From: Desulfovibrio sp.
Lineage (GTDB): Bacteria > Desulfobacterota > Desulfovibrionia > Desulfovibrionales > Desulfovibrionaceae
Direction: 5' to 3'
DNA length: 64,000 bases
Assembly (NCBI GenBank): GCA_016208105.1
Contig: JACQYS010000008.1
Location: 62,001 to 126,000 of the forward strand
Position numbers and translations under genes: made by a program. The notes under the pieces were generated by a model. The model was not told where the DNA came from. It did not search any database and was given only the letters and a program-made list of their open reading frames with translations. Positions 8,728-18,111 of this stretch are shown piece by piece (positions within the stretch are counted from its first letter, which is position 1; each line of letters begins with the position of its first letter).

Positions 8728-10365
8728 TTAACGCTTGAGCTGTATGATTTCGCTCAGCATGGTGTCCGCAGTGGTGATAACCTTCGAGTTGGCCTGGAAG
8801 CCTCTCTGGGTGGTGATCATGTCCACCATCTGGGTGGCCATGTCCACGTTGGAGGTTTCAAGGGAGTTGCTCGATATGCTCCCGAATCGACCAGTGTTCG
8901 CCCGGCCCTCAATCGCCTCGCCCGACTCTGTCGTTTGTGCGTAGAGGTTTCCCCCCTCGCGCCTGAGTCCCCAGGGGCTGGCGAAGTCCGCCAGTGCGAG
9001 AACGTAGAGCTCTTGCGATTGGCCGTTGGAGTACTTGCCCGTAAGCACGCCGTCTGAGGAGACTGAGATGTCCTGCAATGTTCCCGGAGGATATCCGTCC
9101 TGGGACACGTACAGCGGCGCCGATGGTGCTTCGAAGTTCGTGGAGGAGAGGTTGTTTCGAATTATGTTGTCAGTGTTTATCCCCTGCAACAGGGCGGCGT
9201 TCGACAGATGCGCCTGCCCAAGCATGGATGCATCCGTGGCGGAGGTATTCCAGCTTGTCGTGGTATTCTTCAACCCGAAGTTCATCGAGATGGACACGGC
9301 GTTCGACGCTGTTGTGTAGTTCGCCCCGGACACACTTCTGAAGTTGGCAGTGAACTCCGGGTATCCGGCGGAGCTTGATATGTCTGCCAGAGTCCAGTCG
9401 CTCAGGTTGCTGACAGGGTTGGTGAAGGAATTGCCGTTGAGCGTGTAGGCGGTAATGTTCTGCAGGGCCCCGGAATCGTTGAAAGCCAGGGTGCCCAGCA
9501 TGAGTACGCCGGCCTTGGAGTTGGAGATCATCTGCTGGCTTACGCCGCCGATGGTGAAGGTGCGTCCGTCCTCCAGGGGTGGGCAGGTGACCATGTATTG
9601 CCAGTACTCCCGGCCGCTCACGTCCGAGACCCTGTCGTAATAGACGGACAGGGTGTGGGAGGCGCCGCGCTGGTCGTACACCTTGATGGTGTTCTGGAAA
9701 CCGAAGGCGGTGTCCGGCATGGCCGTGGCCGTTGGCTGGGCCGGGTTGAAGTTGTAGTTCTGGAACATGGAGAAGAAGGGATCCGTGGTGCTCGTCGTCT
9801 TCTGAGTGGTTCTCGGGTCGAGGTTCGAGACCAGGGACACGGCGGTTGTGGCCTGCGCCGCCAGGGCAAGGGTGTCCAGGCGCACGTCCGTGACGGTTCC
9901 CTGGGTGGGCACAGAGGTGACTGTCTCCCCGGTGGCTTCCATCTGCCGCAGGGCGTTCCTGTTAACCTGCCAACCCTGGACGGTGTAGTTGTTCGGATTG
10001 ACCAGATAACCGTTCTTATTGAACGTGAAGTTGCCGGCCCGTGTATAGTGGGTGGCCTGATTATAGGCATCGCGTACTTCAAAGAAGCCTGTTCCGGAGA
10101 TGGCCATGTCGGTGGTCTGGTTGGTGGTCTGCAGCGCCCCCTGGCTGAAGTCGGAAAGAATGTCCTGAATGCGCACGCCCTGTCCGAGCTGCTGGGTACC
10201 TGCCGCCGTGGCAATGGTCGTGTAGAGGAAGTCCTGGAAGTCCATCCTCTGCGACTTGTAGCCGGTGGTGTTTACGTTCGCCAGATTGTTGCCAATGACG
10301 CCCATCTTTTCGCCATGTGCGGACAGACCGGTGACACCGGTCCACATCGATGTTGAGAGACTCAT
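8728..10365 (-). CDS. flgE: Flagellar hook protein FlgE
   Basis: 545 residues. The N-terminus has the flagellar rod/hook signature (IGNNLANVNTTGYKSQ, about 25-40). The C-terminus has the matching heptad region (VDMATQMVDMITTQRGFQAN, about 505-525). The long middle forms the surface domains of the hook. The length fits the longer FlgE proteins of deltaproteobacteria. The protein is exported and assembles the hook under the FlgD cap. GGAGGTGG lies 6 bases before the ATG. It sits 39 bases downstream of flgD and ends at a strong terminator, so it is the last gene of the run fliK-flgD-flgE. Confidence 0.96.
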   Translation of the reverse strand: MSLSTSMWTGVTGLSAHGEKMGVIGNNLANVNTTGYKSQRMDFQDFLYTTIATAAGTQQLGQGVRIQDILSDFSQGALQTTNQTTDMAISGTGFFEVRDAYNQATHYTRAGNFTFNKNGYLVNPNNYTVQGWQVNRNALRQMEATGETVTSVPTQGTVTDVRLDTLALAAQATTAVSLVSNLDPRTTQKTTSTTDPFFSMFQNYNFNPAQPTATAMPDTAFGFQNTIKVYDQRGASHTLSVYYDRVSDVSGREYWQYMVTCPPLEDGRTFTIGGVSQQMISNSKAGVLMLGTLAFNDSGALQNITAYTLNGNSFTNPVSNLSDWTLADISSSAGYPEFTANFRSVSGANYTTASNAVSISMNFGLKNTTTSWNTSATDASMLGQAHLSNAALLQGINTDNIIRNNLSSTNFEAPSAPLYVSQDGYPPGTLQDISVSSDGVLTGKYSNGQSQELYVLALADFASPWGLRREGGNLYAQTTESGEAIEGRANTGRFGSISSNSLETSNVDMATQMVDMITTQRGFQANSKVITTADTMLSEIIQLKR

Positions 10366-10404
10366 ATTCCACCTCCGTGATGGTCAACCCGGAAATTTGC
10401 CATT

Positions 10405-11079
10405 TTAAGACTTCACATCCACCACGCCAAGGACGTCAGAGAAGCTCAGGCTTCTTCCATCCTGGGTGGTCAGCACGTACGTGCCGTTGTTGTTTGCTAT
10501 GCTGGAGACGATGCCGGTCACCGCTGTCTTGACCAGGGTCGAGCCCCCGCTCGCGGTCTGCGTGGTTATGCCAACCGTGTAGAGACCGTTGGCAGCGGCA
10601 TTGCCCTCCGAGTCCTTGCCGTCCCACTGGAAGGCCTGCTCACCGGCCGCCTTGGCGCCCTGGTCCACGGTCCGGATGATGTTGCCGTTGGAATCCATGA
10701 TGTTGATGGACACCTTGGTCGCGGCGCTGCCCAGGGTGTAGTAGAGCGAACTCACCGTATCATCGGTCTTGGCCAGCGTGTTCCCAGCGGCCTTCACCTG
10801 CTTGCCTATGAACCCCACTGCCGAGAACATCTGCTGCTGCGTGGTGGCGGCGTTCAACTTGTCGATGCCAGTATTAATGTTGGTGAGCTGCTCCAGGCTG
10901 GAGAACTGTGCCAGCTGGGCCACGAATTCCTTGTCATCCATGGGATTCAAGGGGTCCTGCACCTGCATCTGCTTGATGAGCAGGGCCAGGAAGTCGTTCT
11001 TGCCCAGTTTCGACTTGTCGGTGGTCGATGCCAGGGCCTGGCTGGCCGCTGTGCTGGAAGTAATTGTATCAACGCTCAT
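10405..11079 (-). CDS. flgD: Flagellar hook assembly (capping) protein FlgD
   Basis: 224 residues. The N-terminal FlgD region includes [40 protein letters not shown] (about 26-65), the most conserved part of the family. The C-terminal part is the FLG tudor/FnIII-like fold, with [19 protein letters not shown] and a strand-rich end. FlgD caps the growing hook and is discarded on completion. It lies between the fliK-like gene (18-base gap) and flgE. AGAGGTG precedes the ATG. The gene order matches flagellar hook operons. Confidence 0.95.
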   Translation of the reverse strand: MSVDTITSSTAASQALASTTDKSKLGKNDFLALLIKQMQVQDPLNPMDDKEFVAQLAQFSSLEQLTNINTGIDKLNAATTQQQMFSAVGFIGKQVKAAGNTLAKTDDTVSSLYYTLGSAATKVSINIMDSNGNIIRTVDQGAKAAGEQAFQWDGKDSEGNAAANGLYTVGITTQTASGGSTLVKTAVTGIVSSIANNNGTYVLTTQDGRSLSFSDVLGVVDVKS

Positions 11080-11097
11080 GGGGCACCTCTGGGCGGC

Positions 11098-12891
11098 CTA
11101 CGCCACTATGTCCAATCCGCCCTGGGAAATTTTTACCGCTGTGCCACTATACTGCATTTGATGGACCAACTCATCGCTTCCCCCAGCCAAAAGCGTCGAC
11201 GTGCGCATCCGCTCCAAGGCTTCCCGCTTTTCCTGCGAGAGATTGTGCTTGTCCGCGCCAGCCCACTGCTGCCCAAGGTTGGAATCCTGGGACAGGCCCG
11301 TGCGGACTTCCAGCCTGGAGACGGTCAGTCCCTGATTCTCAAGGGCCTGCTTGAGCTGGCTCATGTTTTCCGCCAGAACCTTCTCCGCTTCGGGGGACTC
11401 CGCCCGTATGACGGCCTGAACTTCCTTTCCCTTTACCGTAAGGATCACGTTCAGCTTGCCCAGGTTTTCAGGAGAAAGCTCCAATGACAATTGCTTGGTC
11501 CCCTGCCCCAGATTCTTCAGAATGCCCGACTCCACCTGGTCCAGGAGCTGACTGGACTGGGTCGTTCCGGCATGCCCTTCCGTTGTCTGGGCCATTTTCT
11601 GAGCCTGCGAAAACAGGTTGGACGACACTCCTTGAGCGTATGCCGCGCTCCCGTCGGGCGATGTCTGGGAAGCCCCTTCCGCGCGTATCTTGCTCACGAA
11701 TTCGCCCCACGATCGTTCGTGTGAACTTTTGCTCTCCTGAGAGTTTTCCTTCTCGCTGCCCGAAGACTGCGAGCCAGGCTGGCGGCCGTCTCTATGCAAT
11801 GCATTGGCCTCTGGCCTCTGAGTGCCGGACTCCGCCGCCTTGTCCGGGCTGGCGGCCTTGGGAGCGTCGTTCTTGACTTCCTCCTTGACCGGAGCCGCGA
11901 TGCTTTGAGGCTCTTTCAGCAGGGACGAGGTCTTCACATGAGAGGACTCCACCTTGGCGTTGATGACGTTTTGCGTGATGTCAACGCGCGCTGTGGCCTT
12001 GTCCATGGCGGGATCAACCTGATCCTTGACCAGCTTCAAAGCGTCCTTGACCTGAGACAACAGCTTCAAGGACTCGCCCTTGGCCTCACCGAGCGCCTGG
12101 CTCATGGTCTCCGGGGTCAAGGTCAGGTTTTCCTGAGGGCCGAACAACCCGAGCAGCTTCTGCTTGGACGAATCAGAGAGCTTCAAGGTATTGGCCAGAG
12201 CCTCCATTTCGCTCGCGGAAATGGTCAGGGTCTGGCTCGGGTCGAGCTCCTTGAGCTTGCCGGAAATCACATTGAACGCACGGCCGGTTTTGCCGTTGGC
12301 CAGCGCGTCGGTGAGAGCGCTGGTCTGCTTGGAATCAAAACCCAGACGGTCGAGAAGCGATGACACCTTGGACTTGTCTTCATCGCTGACAGGCTCTGCC
12401 TTGATGAACTTTTCCACCACGGCCTGCTGCACTGAAAACATGAACTGACCCCAGGTCATTCCTTCCGGGCTCTGGATCTTTTTTCCCAGTTCCTCGAGCT
12501 TTTCCTTGGAGACCCCTGCCTGCACAAGCTTGTCCGCCAGTCCGGCATAATCTTCCTGGGTCATTTTCACGTTGCGCAGCGAGGTGTCGCTCTTGGTGCT
12601 CCCCATGCTGGGCACTGCAAGCTTGGCCGTGGAAGCAGGCACGACCGAAGATGGCTTCCAGCCGGAGGCAACAAAGGTTTGTGCCGCGCTCAACACTTCA
12701 TTGCTGGAATCCGAAGTTGCCTGGCCCAAATTCTGTAATGAAGCCAGCTTCCCTTTGGCAGCAGAACCCTGCGCATTCAGTTTGAGCAAGCTCTCAAAAA
12801 GGCCGACCCCCTTGCCCGCGGCATTCACTTTAGTGAAGCGATCCAGCGGGAGAATACCGAGAGTGGAGCCTACAGTGGGAAGGATTTGCAT
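11098..12891 (-). CDS. fliK: Flagellar hook-length control protein (FliK family)
   Basis: 597 residues. The long N-terminal and central part is low in similarity, rich in Ser, Lys, Gln and Ala, and predicted flexible. This is the molecular-ruler region. The C-terminal domain (about 475-560) matches the hook-length control family: LSLELSPENLGKLNVILTVK, then QAVIRAESPEAEKVLAENM and GLTVSRLEVRTG. FliK is exported and switches the export gate from hook to filament substrates. AGGAG lies 6 bases before the ATG. It is followed by flgD and flgE, as expected for a hook operon. The C-terminal family match is strong; the ruler region can only be judged by composition. Confidence 0.9.
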   Translation of the reverse strand: MQILPTVGSTLGILPLDRFTKVNAAGKGVGLFESLLKLNAQGSAAKGKLASLQNLGQATSDSSNEVLSAAQTFVASGWKPSSVVPASTAKLAVPSMGSTKSDTSLRNVKMTQEDYAGLADKLVQAGVSKEKLEELGKKIQSPEGMTWGQFMFSVQQAVVEKFIKAEPVSDEDKSKVSSLLDRLGFDSKQTSALTDALANGKTGRAFNVISGKLKELDPSQTLTISASEMEALANTLKLSDSSKQKLLGLFGPQENLTLTPETMSQALGEAKGESLKLLSQVKDALKLVKDQVDPAMDKATARVDITQNVINAKVESSHVKTSSLLKEPQSIAAPVKEEVKNDAPKAASPDKAAESGTQRPEANALHRDGRQPGSQSSGSEKENSQESKSSHERSWGEFVSKIRAEGASQTSPDGSAAYAQGVSSNLFSQAQKMAQTTEGHAGTTQSSQLLDQVESGILKNLGQGTKQLSLELSPENLGKLNVILTVKGKEVQAVIRAESPEAEKVLAENMSQLKQALENQGLTVSRLEVRTGLSQDSNLGQQWAGADKHNLSQEKREALERMRTSTLLAGGSDELVHQMQYSGTAVKISQGGLDIVA

Positions 12892-13005
12892 GTTTTTCTC
12901 CTGACGGCCTTACTTGTACAAAAGCCGTTCCAAGAGGATCGCATGCAATTTAAGCCAGTTAGAGATCCGGCTGGAGGGAACTATTTTCCCGATCAGCTTG
13001 AGCCT

Positions 13006-14403
13006 TCAGGATTGGATCGTGCGCATCAGCTCTATTGTCTCCAGGCATTGCGCCAGCGCCCCGCGCGAGAAATCGGCGTTTTCCAAATACATGTGCATGT
13101 ATCCCGACAAGGGCCTTAACATGGGAGGCGAAGAGGTCCAGAAGTCCTCTCCAGGAGGAGTGCCGGACACCACCAATTCCCGAATCCGCGCGGCAAGCTT
13201 CGCCGTGGACCTTGAAAAACTCTTGGCCAAGTAGGGGTACGCGAGGGAAAGGGCCTCCCAGGATTGTTTCGGTTTCTCGGTGCCCCACAATCCGAAAAAC
13301 GCCCCGAAAACACCTCTCCAGAAATCGCCAAGGTAATCCGATGCCCTTTTTTCAGCCCCGCCCAAAGGAATAAGGTCGTAAAACCCTTCAGGAGTGCGTC
13401 CAGTCCGGTACAACCGCGTTCCAGGGGGGACGAATACCTTGTTGGCGTCACGAGGGGTCAGCAAACGCCACGTCATATAGGCTACCTGGGCCGGATCGAA
13501 ATGATCCAGGCAGCGGGGCGATTCGAAGCGGCAGTGCCAGCAGTCCAGGCAGGACATGTTCGCCCGCAGCACATAATGGCCCGGCGGGTATGGGCCGGTT
13601 TCCCAGGGATTCACCGGCCCCATTGAGAGGTTGAGGGTCAAGAGGCCGGACCAGGCTGCCAAATGCATGGGACCGGTATCCGGCGTGATCATCATGGAGA
13701 GGGTCTGCCCCACGGCCGCGAACTCCCGCAGGCCAAACTGCCCGCAGGCGTCCACCACCCTTCCCGTATAGAGCCGTTTGACTTCCTGGCACAGAGCCCT
13801 GTCGTCCGGTCCCCCCAACAGTACGACCTTGAGCCCCCGTTTTTCTAACTCCCTGGCTAGAGATGCCCAGAACCAGGCATCAGGGCGTTTGATCTCTTCA
13901 CTTGCGCCGAGAAACAAGCCCACCGCATGGTTGTCCGAATTGTTGCTGCGGGGGAGATCGAAATGTGTGGAAGAGAAACTCCCCGGATCCACGCAGTCCA
14001 GGGCGTTGAGCTCAGACCAATGGAAACGGTTGTGCCGGTTGTTTCCGGTAAGCGCTGCCCGATACAGTTGCCACCGGCCATGTACATGCAGGCCGGACTG
14101 CGTGCGCACCGCGCCAAATTTAAGTCCGGCTTGCAAACTGCCGGCCAGCTCGGAGGCCTCAGGCCGGTGACTCAAGTTCAGGATGAGCTTGTAGCTCCTG
14201 GCAGCAAGCTCGCTGGTTGCCGTCCAGGGCAGGTAGGTGACGGGGGGAGAAACGCCCAGCAGTTCGTTGTAGAACGTCGGCTCGGCCACAACCCAGACGG
14301 GGTGGTCAGGAGAGGTGCGTTTTGTCCAGAGGAACAGCGGGAAGGACAGGATGATGTCCCCCATGCGCTGCATTTGTAAGACGAGAACCGGTTCCGTGTT
14401 CAT
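13006..14403 (-). CDS. Glycosyltransferase family 9 (heptosyltransferase-like)
   Basis: 465 residues from the ATG at 14403. The N-terminus VLVLQMQRMGDIILSFPLF is the GT9 start motif. The C-terminal nucleotide-sugar site includes TPDTGPMHLAAWSG and a following Gly/Pro-rich loop. GT9 enzymes transfer heptose or similar sugars to lipopolysaccharide core. Here the gene follows other glycosyltransferases and precedes hook genes, so either lipopolysaccharide or flagellar glycosylation is possible. A frame extension to a GTG at 14457 exists but puts 18 extra residues before the conserved strand. A Cys-rich stretch (SCLDCWHCRF, about 365) is unusual for the family and may bind metal. Confidence 0.85.
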   Translation of the reverse strand: MNTEPVLVLQMQRMGDIILSFPLFLWTKRTSPDHPVWVVAEPTFYNELLGVSPPVTYLPWTATSELAARSYKLILNLSHRPEASELAGSLQAGLKFGAVRTQSGLHVHGRWQLYRAALTGNNRHNRFHWSELNALDCVDPGSFSSTHFDLPRSNNSDNHAVGLFLGASEEIKRPDAWFWASLARELEKRGLKVVLLGGPDDRALCQEVKRLYTGRVVDACGQFGLREFAAVGQTLSMMITPDTGPMHLAAWSGLLTLNLSMGPVNPWETGPYPPGHYVLRANMSCLDCWHCRFESPRCLDHFDPAQVAYMTWRLLTPRDANKVFVPPGTRLYRTGRTPEGFYDLIPLGGAEKRASDYLGDFWRGVFGAFFGLWGTEKPKQSWEALSLAYPYLAKSFSRSTAKLAARIRELVVSGTPPGEDFWTSSPPMLRPLSGYMHMYLENADFSRGALAQCLETIELMRTIQS

Positions 14404-14479
14404 TGCGTAAGTCTTGCTTTCGTTTGCCGTTTCTAGCTCTTTATGGGGTTGCAACACTCAAGAAGATACCTAGGGCGGT

Positions 14480-16060
14480 TTATGCCCCCATGTTCGCGCG
14501 CCACTTGGCCAGGGCATCTTCCCAGGCGGTCTGATCCGCTGTCAGGGCAGCCCTGGTGAAATCATCCTGTTCGAACTTTTGGTGGAGTTTGTACTGGTTG
14601 GCCCAGCCAATTCCGTATTGGGCCTGCCCCTGTGCCCCTTGGCTGCCCGTGGACTTGAAATGGCTCACAGCCAAATGCCCTTGGTAAACGGGAACTTTGC
14701 CCGCTAGAAGCAGGCGGATGTCATGATCCAGGTCGTCATACTGTGACGGGGAGTAGCGCAGGTCGAAGCCGCCGCTGGAGGCCAACTCCTTTGCCCTAAA
14801 AAAATGGCAGCACCCGGTGACCGTGGCGCAAGGCCGGACATAGGAGAACTGGCCCCGGTCCAAGGTCTGGTGGTGGCAGGATGAGAGGCTGAAGCGCCTG
14901 AGCTGTTGCCCGTCGCCCGGTAAAATTTCGAGGAAGACGTCGGCCGACTGGATGTGGGAAGGCCGCGAGAAATCGCGCACCCTTGCTCCCCAGACGCCAG
15001 CGTCGGGATACAGCGCGGCCGCTGCGCCAAGGGCAGCAAGCCAGTCCTTGGGAAGATCCACGTCATCATCAAGGAAAACCACCCAGTCGCCTGAGCGCAC
15101 ATGCTCAAGGCTCATGAGCCAATTACGGGCCGCCGGAGCACCCACGTTCACCGGCAGGCTCACCACTTCCATTGTCTCCGGGTCCAACCTGCCGCACCAC
15201 CCTGCCAGAACGTCCGAGGTATCGTCAGTGCTGCCGTTGTCCAGCACGGTCACCCGGGCTCCACCAAGATCACTGGAGAAAACGCTCTCAAGGGTCTGAT
15301 CGATGTCCCGGACCTTGTTATACGTATAGAGGAGCACTTCGACCCGGCCCGGAAGCGCTTTCCGGAGCTTTCTCTGCCCCCAGGCGATATCGTTGAGCAC
15401 CAACAGGGGCTGCACTCGCCAGGGCTCCCGGACCAGACCGGCCTTAAGCCATTGCACCGCCTGAGCGAAATCTCCGCCCGCGCAATGGGCTTGGCCAAGC
15501 CGTATTTGAAGCCCCGGACACTCCCAGAGACGGGCGCATCGGGAATAATTGGCCAACGCGGCCTCGGGTTCTCCCCGCAGCATGGCCACATCTCCACCCA
15601 GAAGCCTGGCCAGGGGTTCCGGCAGGCCGGCGAGGACCGAACCGGCCCAATCCCAATCTCCGGCGTCCAGGGCATGGGTTAGGTTCAAGCGTTCCCAGAA
15701 AAGGTTGCCGGGTTCTTTTTCGCTTTGCAGGCGAAGATAGTTCCCGATCTTGGCGGTGTCGCGACGTTCAGCCAGGCGCCGGTAGTATGCGAGATCGTTT
15801 GGGGGAGCGGTATTTTGCGCCACGTGAGCCGCCAGCTCGCGAGCGGCCACGGGAGCGTGTTCAAACATCGCCGCCTGGCTGGCCAGGTCGGCGTCCAAAG
15901 GCGACTCCACCCAGGCCGCCAATGAGAGCTCACCAGCAAGACGCACATGTCCGGCGGCTCCGGCCAGACGTGCGCACGCGGCCAGATGCCCGGCACCTTC
16001 GCAGCCATGGACCAGGGCGGTTCGCAAAGGGTCAGGGAGTGTTTCGAGCAGCCAGGACAT
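14480..16060 (-). CDS. Family 2 glycosyltransferase with N-terminal repeat region
   Basis: 526 residues. The first 230 are helical and TPR-like (GDWDWAGSVLAGLPEPLARL and similar). The rest is a GT-A family 2 domain with VEVLLYTYNKVRDIDQTLES, DNGSTDDTSDVL and the metal-binding FLDDDVDLPKDW. Family 2 enzymes transfer sugars from nucleotide donors with inversion. TPR-glycosyltransferase fusions are common in flagellin and protein glycosylation loci, so such a target is plausible but inferred. The frame is open to 16141, but that would overlap the hemerythrin gene by 65 bases. The ATG at 16060 leaves a normal 16-base gap and was chosen. Confidence 0.85.
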   Translation of the reverse strand: MSWLLETLPDPLRTALVHGCEGAGHLAACARLAGAAGHVRLAGELSLAAWVESPLDADLASQAAMFEHAPVAARELAAHVAQNTAPPNDLAYYRRLAERRDTAKIGNYLRLQSEKEPGNLFWERLNLTHALDAGDWDWAGSVLAGLPEPLARLLGGDVAMLRGEPEAALANYSRCARLWECPGLQIRLGQAHCAGGDFAQAVQWLKAGLVREPWRVQPLLVLNDIAWGQRKLRKALPGRVEVLLYTYNKVRDIDQTLESVFSSDLGGARVTVLDNGSTDDTSDVLAGWCGRLDPETMEVVSLPVNVGAPAARNWLMSLEHVRSGDWVVFLDDDVDLPKDWLAALGAAAALYPDAGVWGARVRDFSRPSHIQSADVFLEILPGDGQQLRRFSLSSCHHQTLDRGQFSYVRPCATVTGCCHFFRAKELASSGGFDLRYSPSQYDDLDHDIRLLLAGKVPVYQGHLAVSHFKSTGSQGAQGQAQYGIGWANQYKLHQKFEQDDFTRAALTADQTAWEDALAKWRANMGA

Positions 16061-16076
16061 AATGGACACAATCCGC

Positions 16077-16502
16077 TCAATCGGTCCGCAACCTGTCCGA
16101 CAGGCCGCGATCCAGCAGATGCTTGGCCAGGGTTTGGTCAATTCCGGTGGTGTGTTTCACGAACCAGACCACGATGTAGTCTAAGAACTCTTTCAGATCG
16201 AAGTCATGGTCGTGAACGAACCGCCGGTGGAATTCGAGCGCTTTCATGGAACACTCCAGATGCTCCTTCACCTGGGTGAAGTATTCCGGATATGTGGCGT
16301 GATCCATGAGGGACTCTTCGGTTTGGAAGTGGGTGATTGTATAATTATAAAACTTTCTGATGAATCTCGATATCTCTGTCTGACTCGCGCTGCGTTCGAT
16401 GGCGTCGCCGATGCTGTTTATCAAGACCACGAGTTCCCGGTGCTGCTCATCTATCAGGTACAGCCCGATCGACATGCTCTCGTCCCACTCGACTATCGGC
16501 AT
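16077..16502 (-). CDS. Bacteriohemerythrin with one substituted iron ligand
   Basis: 141 residues in a single hemerythrin domain, a four-helix bundle binding a di-iron centre for O2. Ligand positions read His21 (DEQH), His58 (HF), Glu62, then Gln77 where the first His of the HxxxH pair is expected, then His81, His117 and Asp122. All spacings match the canonical pattern, so only one ligand is changed (codon CAG). AAGGAG lies 7 bases before the ATG at 16502; an upstream extension to 16541 lacks support. In sulfate reducers hemerythrins store or sense O2. It sits between two glycosyltransferase genes in a possible operon. Confidence 0.92.
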   Translation of the reverse strand: MPIVEWDESMSIGLYLIDEQHRELVVLINSIGDAIERSASQTEISRFIRKFYNYTITHFQTEESLMDHATYPEYFTQVKEHLECSMKALEFHRRFVHDHDFDLKEFLDYIVVWFVKHTTGIDQTLAKHLLDRGLSDRLRTD

Positions 16503-16569
16503 AGTGAGCTCCTTGTTCCCCGACACCCTTGTTCCGTACAACGAAGATTACATTCGCCTATGGCTACGC

Positions 16570-17760
16570 TCAGGTGAACGTGGTCCGCATCACGTCCAAA
16601 AGCTGTCCCATCCGGATCACATATGTATGTTCGGCCAGCACCCGTTCCCTGGCCGCCTTCGCTATTCTGTCGCGTTCGCCTTGATGAGCCAGGTAATGTC
16701 TCACCATGTCCGGAATCTCTCCGGGGTGCGAGTACACGGCGACCTCCCTGCCGGGTTCGAAAAGCCGCTCCATCTGGGCCCGGTGGTCGGTCAGCAAAAA
16801 AGCGCCGCAGGCGGGAACGTCGAACACGCGCTGGTTCACCGCCCCCTTCATTTGCAGGCTGGTGCAGTTGAAATTCAATTTGGAGAGAGGATAAAACCCA
16901 GGGAGCTGGTCGTAGTAGGCCAGCTCCGGAAGCCTGCGCCACCTGCGCCCCTCGTCCGCGAAGGTCTGGAGCCACCCGGCATCACCCACTATGACCGGAG
17001 AAAACTCCATCACCTTGCCCAGGCACTCCTCACGATACTGACGCGTGGACTCCCAGATGACGGCGGTTTCGAAGGCCAGCTGGCGCTGAGGCGTGCCAAG
17101 CGCCTCGAAATCCTCCACCAGTTGAGGGAAATGGTCGGCAATGAAGGCCCTGACGCTCCATTCCGGATGCTGCCCGAAAGCCCTGGCCAGCTCGGACACG
17201 GCACCCAGGAGCCTTTCGCCCGGATTGGCATAAAGAAGGCGTTTGCCTGTTTTTATCACCATGGAATTGCCCACAAAGCTCACATCGGCACGCCAAGGAT
17301 GATCCTGAGGCAAGGGAGCGGGTGGAGGGACGAACCGGAGTTCATCCGTGGCCAGCGGGAGGTAGAAAACGTGTTCGAAGCCTTGGGCCCGCAAGGGCTC
17401 CATGTTGTCGGCGTCCCAGGTGAAGACTGCGGTGCGTTTTGCAGCCGGGTCGGAGTACAGGGCCAGGGCCAGGGCGGGATTGTCCACGAACCAGGACGCC
17501 AGGGGGATGTCCAGCCGCGAAAGAAGCCCTGTGAGCACCCCTTCGTGGTCCACCCCCAGGTGGTTGACCGTAAGGGCGAAATGGGGCCTGAACTCCTTTA
17601 TGGTCGTGACCAGGGTCCTAAGATAGTCATCCAGCACGAGTTCGTCGCCGCCGGTATCCAGGTAGCGGTAGGCGACGCCCATGCGGTCGAAGGCCGCCAT
17701 GACCTCGCCCAAGAGAAAGAAGCGGCTGGTGACCAGAAGCACCCTGGGAGCATCAGGCAT
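16570..17760 (-). CDS. CgeB-like glycosyltransferase (DUF3880 plus GT1-like domain)
   Basis: 396 residues. The N-terminal half resembles DUF3880 (RVLLVTSRFFLLGEV, then LASWFVDNP near residue 90 and FTWDADN near 112). The C-terminal half is a GT-B nucleotide-sugar domain of the CgeB type, with NFNCTSLQMKGAVNQRVFDV, PACGAFLLTD and REVAVY. Members occur in spore-coat, LPS and flagellin glycosylation loci. The donor and acceptor are unknown. The start lies 7 bases past the STAS stop, suggesting co-transcription with the partner-switch genes. GGGAAG is a modest ribosome-binding site. Confidence 0.85.
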   Translation of the reverse strand: MPDAPRVLLVTSRFFLLGEVMAAFDRMGVAYRYLDTGGDELVLDDYLRTLVTTIKEFRPHFALTVNHLGVDHEGVLTGLLSRLDIPLASWFVDNPALALALYSDPAAKRTAVFTWDADNMEPLRAQGFEHVFYLPLATDELRFVPPPAPLPQDHPWRADVSFVGNSMVIKTGKRLLYANPGERLLGAVSELARAFGQHPEWSVRAFIADHFPQLVEDFEALGTPQRQLAFETAVIWESTRQYREECLGKVMEFSPVIVGDAGWLQTFADEGRRWRRLPELAYYDQLPGFYPLSKLNFNCTSLQMKGAVNQRVFDVPACGAFLLTDHRAQMERLFEPGREVAVYSHPGEIPDMVRHYLAHQGERDRIAKAARERVLAEHTYVIRMGQLLDVMRTTFT

Positions 17761-17766
17761 CAGGCG

Positions 17767-18111
17767 TCACTTCCCGGTCAGAACGTCCAGTTCCTGCTGA
17801 TTCTCTACCACCTTGAAAAATTCCATGAGCTGTACGAGCTCAAGGGTCTTTCTTACCTGCGCGCTAGGGGAAAAAAGCACCAGGGTTTTACCCGAAGACT
17901 GCAACCGGGTGTTGCACGCAACCAGGAAACCGATGCCCGAGGAATCCATGAAGCTTATCTCGGAAAGATCCAACACCAGAAGAGAAGACGTGCCGTCCTC
18001 AAGAACCTTCTCCACCTCACGCTTGAAGGACTGGGTGATCTCCATGGTGATCTCGCCGGAATACTTCCCCATGAGGCTTTCGCCCTTGTGAATCCAGGTC
18101 AGGTTTTCCAC
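17767..18111 (-). CDS. STAS-domain anti-sigma-factor antagonist
   Basis: 114 residues in a single STAS domain. The phosphorylation loop reads FMDSSGIGFLV, with Ser57/Ser58 at the site modified in SpoIIAA and RsbV relatives. Such proteins bind an HATPase-type kinase when unphosphorylated and are reset by a PP2C phosphatase. Both predicted partners are domains of the upstream gene, with which this one overlaps by 13 bases. The start codon is GTG, with AGGAAGG five bases upstream. This suggests tight translational coupling and a self-contained switch. The target is not evident; no sigma factor is encoded nearby. Confidence 0.92.
   Translation of the reverse strand: MENLTWIHKGESLMGKYSGEITMEITQSFKREVEKVLEDGTSSLLVLDLSEISFMDSSGIGFLVACNTRLQSSGKTLVLFSPSAQVRKTLELVQLMEFFKVVENQQELDVLTGK

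Noticed and set aside
12925-12965. Sigma-54-like site upstream of the fliK-like gene
   Set aside because: The candidate GG and GC are only 8 bases apart on the minus strand.
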